Positions 21,136 to 21,602 of a stretch of DNA of 21,602 nucleotides are shown one piece after another (position 1 is the stretch's first letter; each line of letters starts with the position of its first letter). The notes beneath the pieces are model-generated. The model saw only the letters and a list, made by a program, of their open reading frames with translations, was not told where the DNA came from and did no database searches. Both the position numbers and the translations under genes were made by a program. This stretch comes from Spirochaetales bacterium (GTDB lineage Bacteria; Spirochaetota; Spirochaetia; DSM-27196; PWMO01), in contig SKLB01000258.1 of assembly GCA_007123465.1 (NCBI GenBank), positions 1 to 21,602 on the forward strand, given 5' to 3'.

Positions 21136-21602
21136 ATGGAACGACTGCTGTATATCATTGCTATTCTCATAACGTTCTACGTGCTGGTCCCCGGCGTCGG
21201 GGCGTTTGTGGCCCGTGCGCGCTGGCGTTCGTTTCGCCGCCGGATCACCCAGGCGTCGCTGCGACCGACCGCGGGATACGTACAACTGCGTGTCGAGCAG
21301 CAGGGATCGGGTTATCTGGGGGTGCACCGCTGTTTTGCCACGCTGGAGGCAATTCAGGGTGACGAAACGCTCTGGATACGTGACGGGCGCGTATCTTTTG
21401 CGGTCAGCATGACCGACATGTTGGTCTATATGCTGCCGTCCGGGCTTTACCTGTCCGATTCAGCGGTCCGGGGTGTCGAACTGCCGGACGAGATGCCCGC
21501 GATAGTACCGTGGGCCAAGGTGGGATCGCTGTCCGAAGGCACGCAGATGTTTGTCTGCGGGCCGCTGTATATCAGTGAAAGCAAAGCGGTATTCCGCTCG
21601 GA
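21136..21602 (+). CDS. Unrecognised membrane-anchored protein (C-terminus cut by window edge)
   Basis: The frame is open from ATG 21136 to the right edge, about 155 codons. One membrane segment near residues 4-26 (LLYIIAILITFYVLVPGVGAFV) is followed by a basic stretch RARWRSFRRR, which suggests the rest is cytoplasmic (positive-inside rule). The remaining visible part is beta-rich with no motif I recognise, for example HRCFATLEAIQGDETLWIRDG and WAKVGSLSEGTQMFVCGPLYI. Codon use is like that of its neighbours. GGAGAG lies about 20 nt upstream of the ATG, too far to be a typical ribosome site. Coding status is inferred from the long open frame, the clean N-terminal membrane segment and the divergent position. 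Confidence 0.7.
   Translation, partial: MERLLYIIAILITFYVLVPGVGAFVARARWRSFRRRITQASLRPTAGYVQLRVEQQGSGYLGVHRCFATLEAIQGDETLWIRDGRVSFAVSMTDMLVYMLPSGLYLSDSAVRGVELPDEMPAIVPWAKVGSLSEGTQMFVCGPLYISESKAVFRS

Noticed and set aside
1..21602. Mobile elements, CRISPR repeats, tRNA or rRNA genes, or a defence island
   Set aside because: No transposase, integrase, direct-repeat array or cloverleaf-like sequence was seen, and codon use and packing are even throughout.

Overview
The window looks like chromosome from a free-living, fairly GC-rich spirochaete. Supporting features are a class I (archaeal-type) lysyl-tRNA synthetase, an ADE1-like long SAICAR synthetase, a complete Bat (aerotolerance) operon, a DksA-like regulator with a degenerate zinc site, and a consensus sigma-28 (flagellar) promoter. 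The phylum call is an inference from gene content. No tRNA, rRNA, CRISPR array, insertion sequence or prophage is visible. Genes are tightly packed: no stretch over 300 bp lacks a gene, and the largest gap (about 178 bp, 19480-19657) is the divergent infA/dksA promoter region.

Layout. 1-1807 (minus): cell-wall pair, rlpA then an M23 peptidase that runs off the left edge. 1880-4216 (plus): lysK-rpiA. 4257-5841 (minus): era-rpe. 5900-8494 (plus): a ClpP-like protease, purC and a lipoprotein nuclease, each overlapping the next. 8488-10069 (minus): rmuC and a SMUG1-type uracil-DNA glycosylase. 10183-11460 (plus): argJ. 11493-19264 (plus): the largest unit, moxR-DUF58-(BatD/DUF4381-like)-batA-batB-TPR lipoprotein-batD/E fusion-smr, almost all with overlapping start and stop codons. 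19261-19479 (minus): infA. 19658-20388 (plus): a DksA/TraR-family gene and an uncharacterised 101-residue gene behind a sigma-28 promoter. 20414-21088 (minus): an MBL-fold hydrolase. 21136 to the right edge (plus): an unrecognised membrane-anchored protein.

How the genes work together. The Bat block has the layout of a MoxR AAA+ chaperone with von Willebrand A partners: MoxR and DUF58 in the cytoplasm, BatA and BatB as membrane vWA proteins, and a TPR lipoprotein and BatD/E facing the periplasm. A perfect 16-bp palindrome sits directly in front of moxR. The flanking genes are mostly housekeeping (translation, ribosome maturation, pentose phosphate isomerisation, purine and arginine synthesis, DNA repair).

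Most notable. (1) lysK, rmuC and argJ each have a -10 element 6-8 nt before the start codon and no good Shine-Dalgarno, suggesting leaderless mRNAs. (2) A 7/8-match sigma-28 -10 box with exact spacing precedes an unknown small gene. (3) The palindrome before the Bat operon looks like an operator. (4) The DksA-like protein keeps the DxxDxA tip but has only one of four zinc cysteines. (5) Convergent gene pairs overlap at their stop codons within dyad-symmetric DNA. I did not find a system I can call wholly new; the strongest candidates for unexplained biology are the sigma-28 gene and the leaderless starts.
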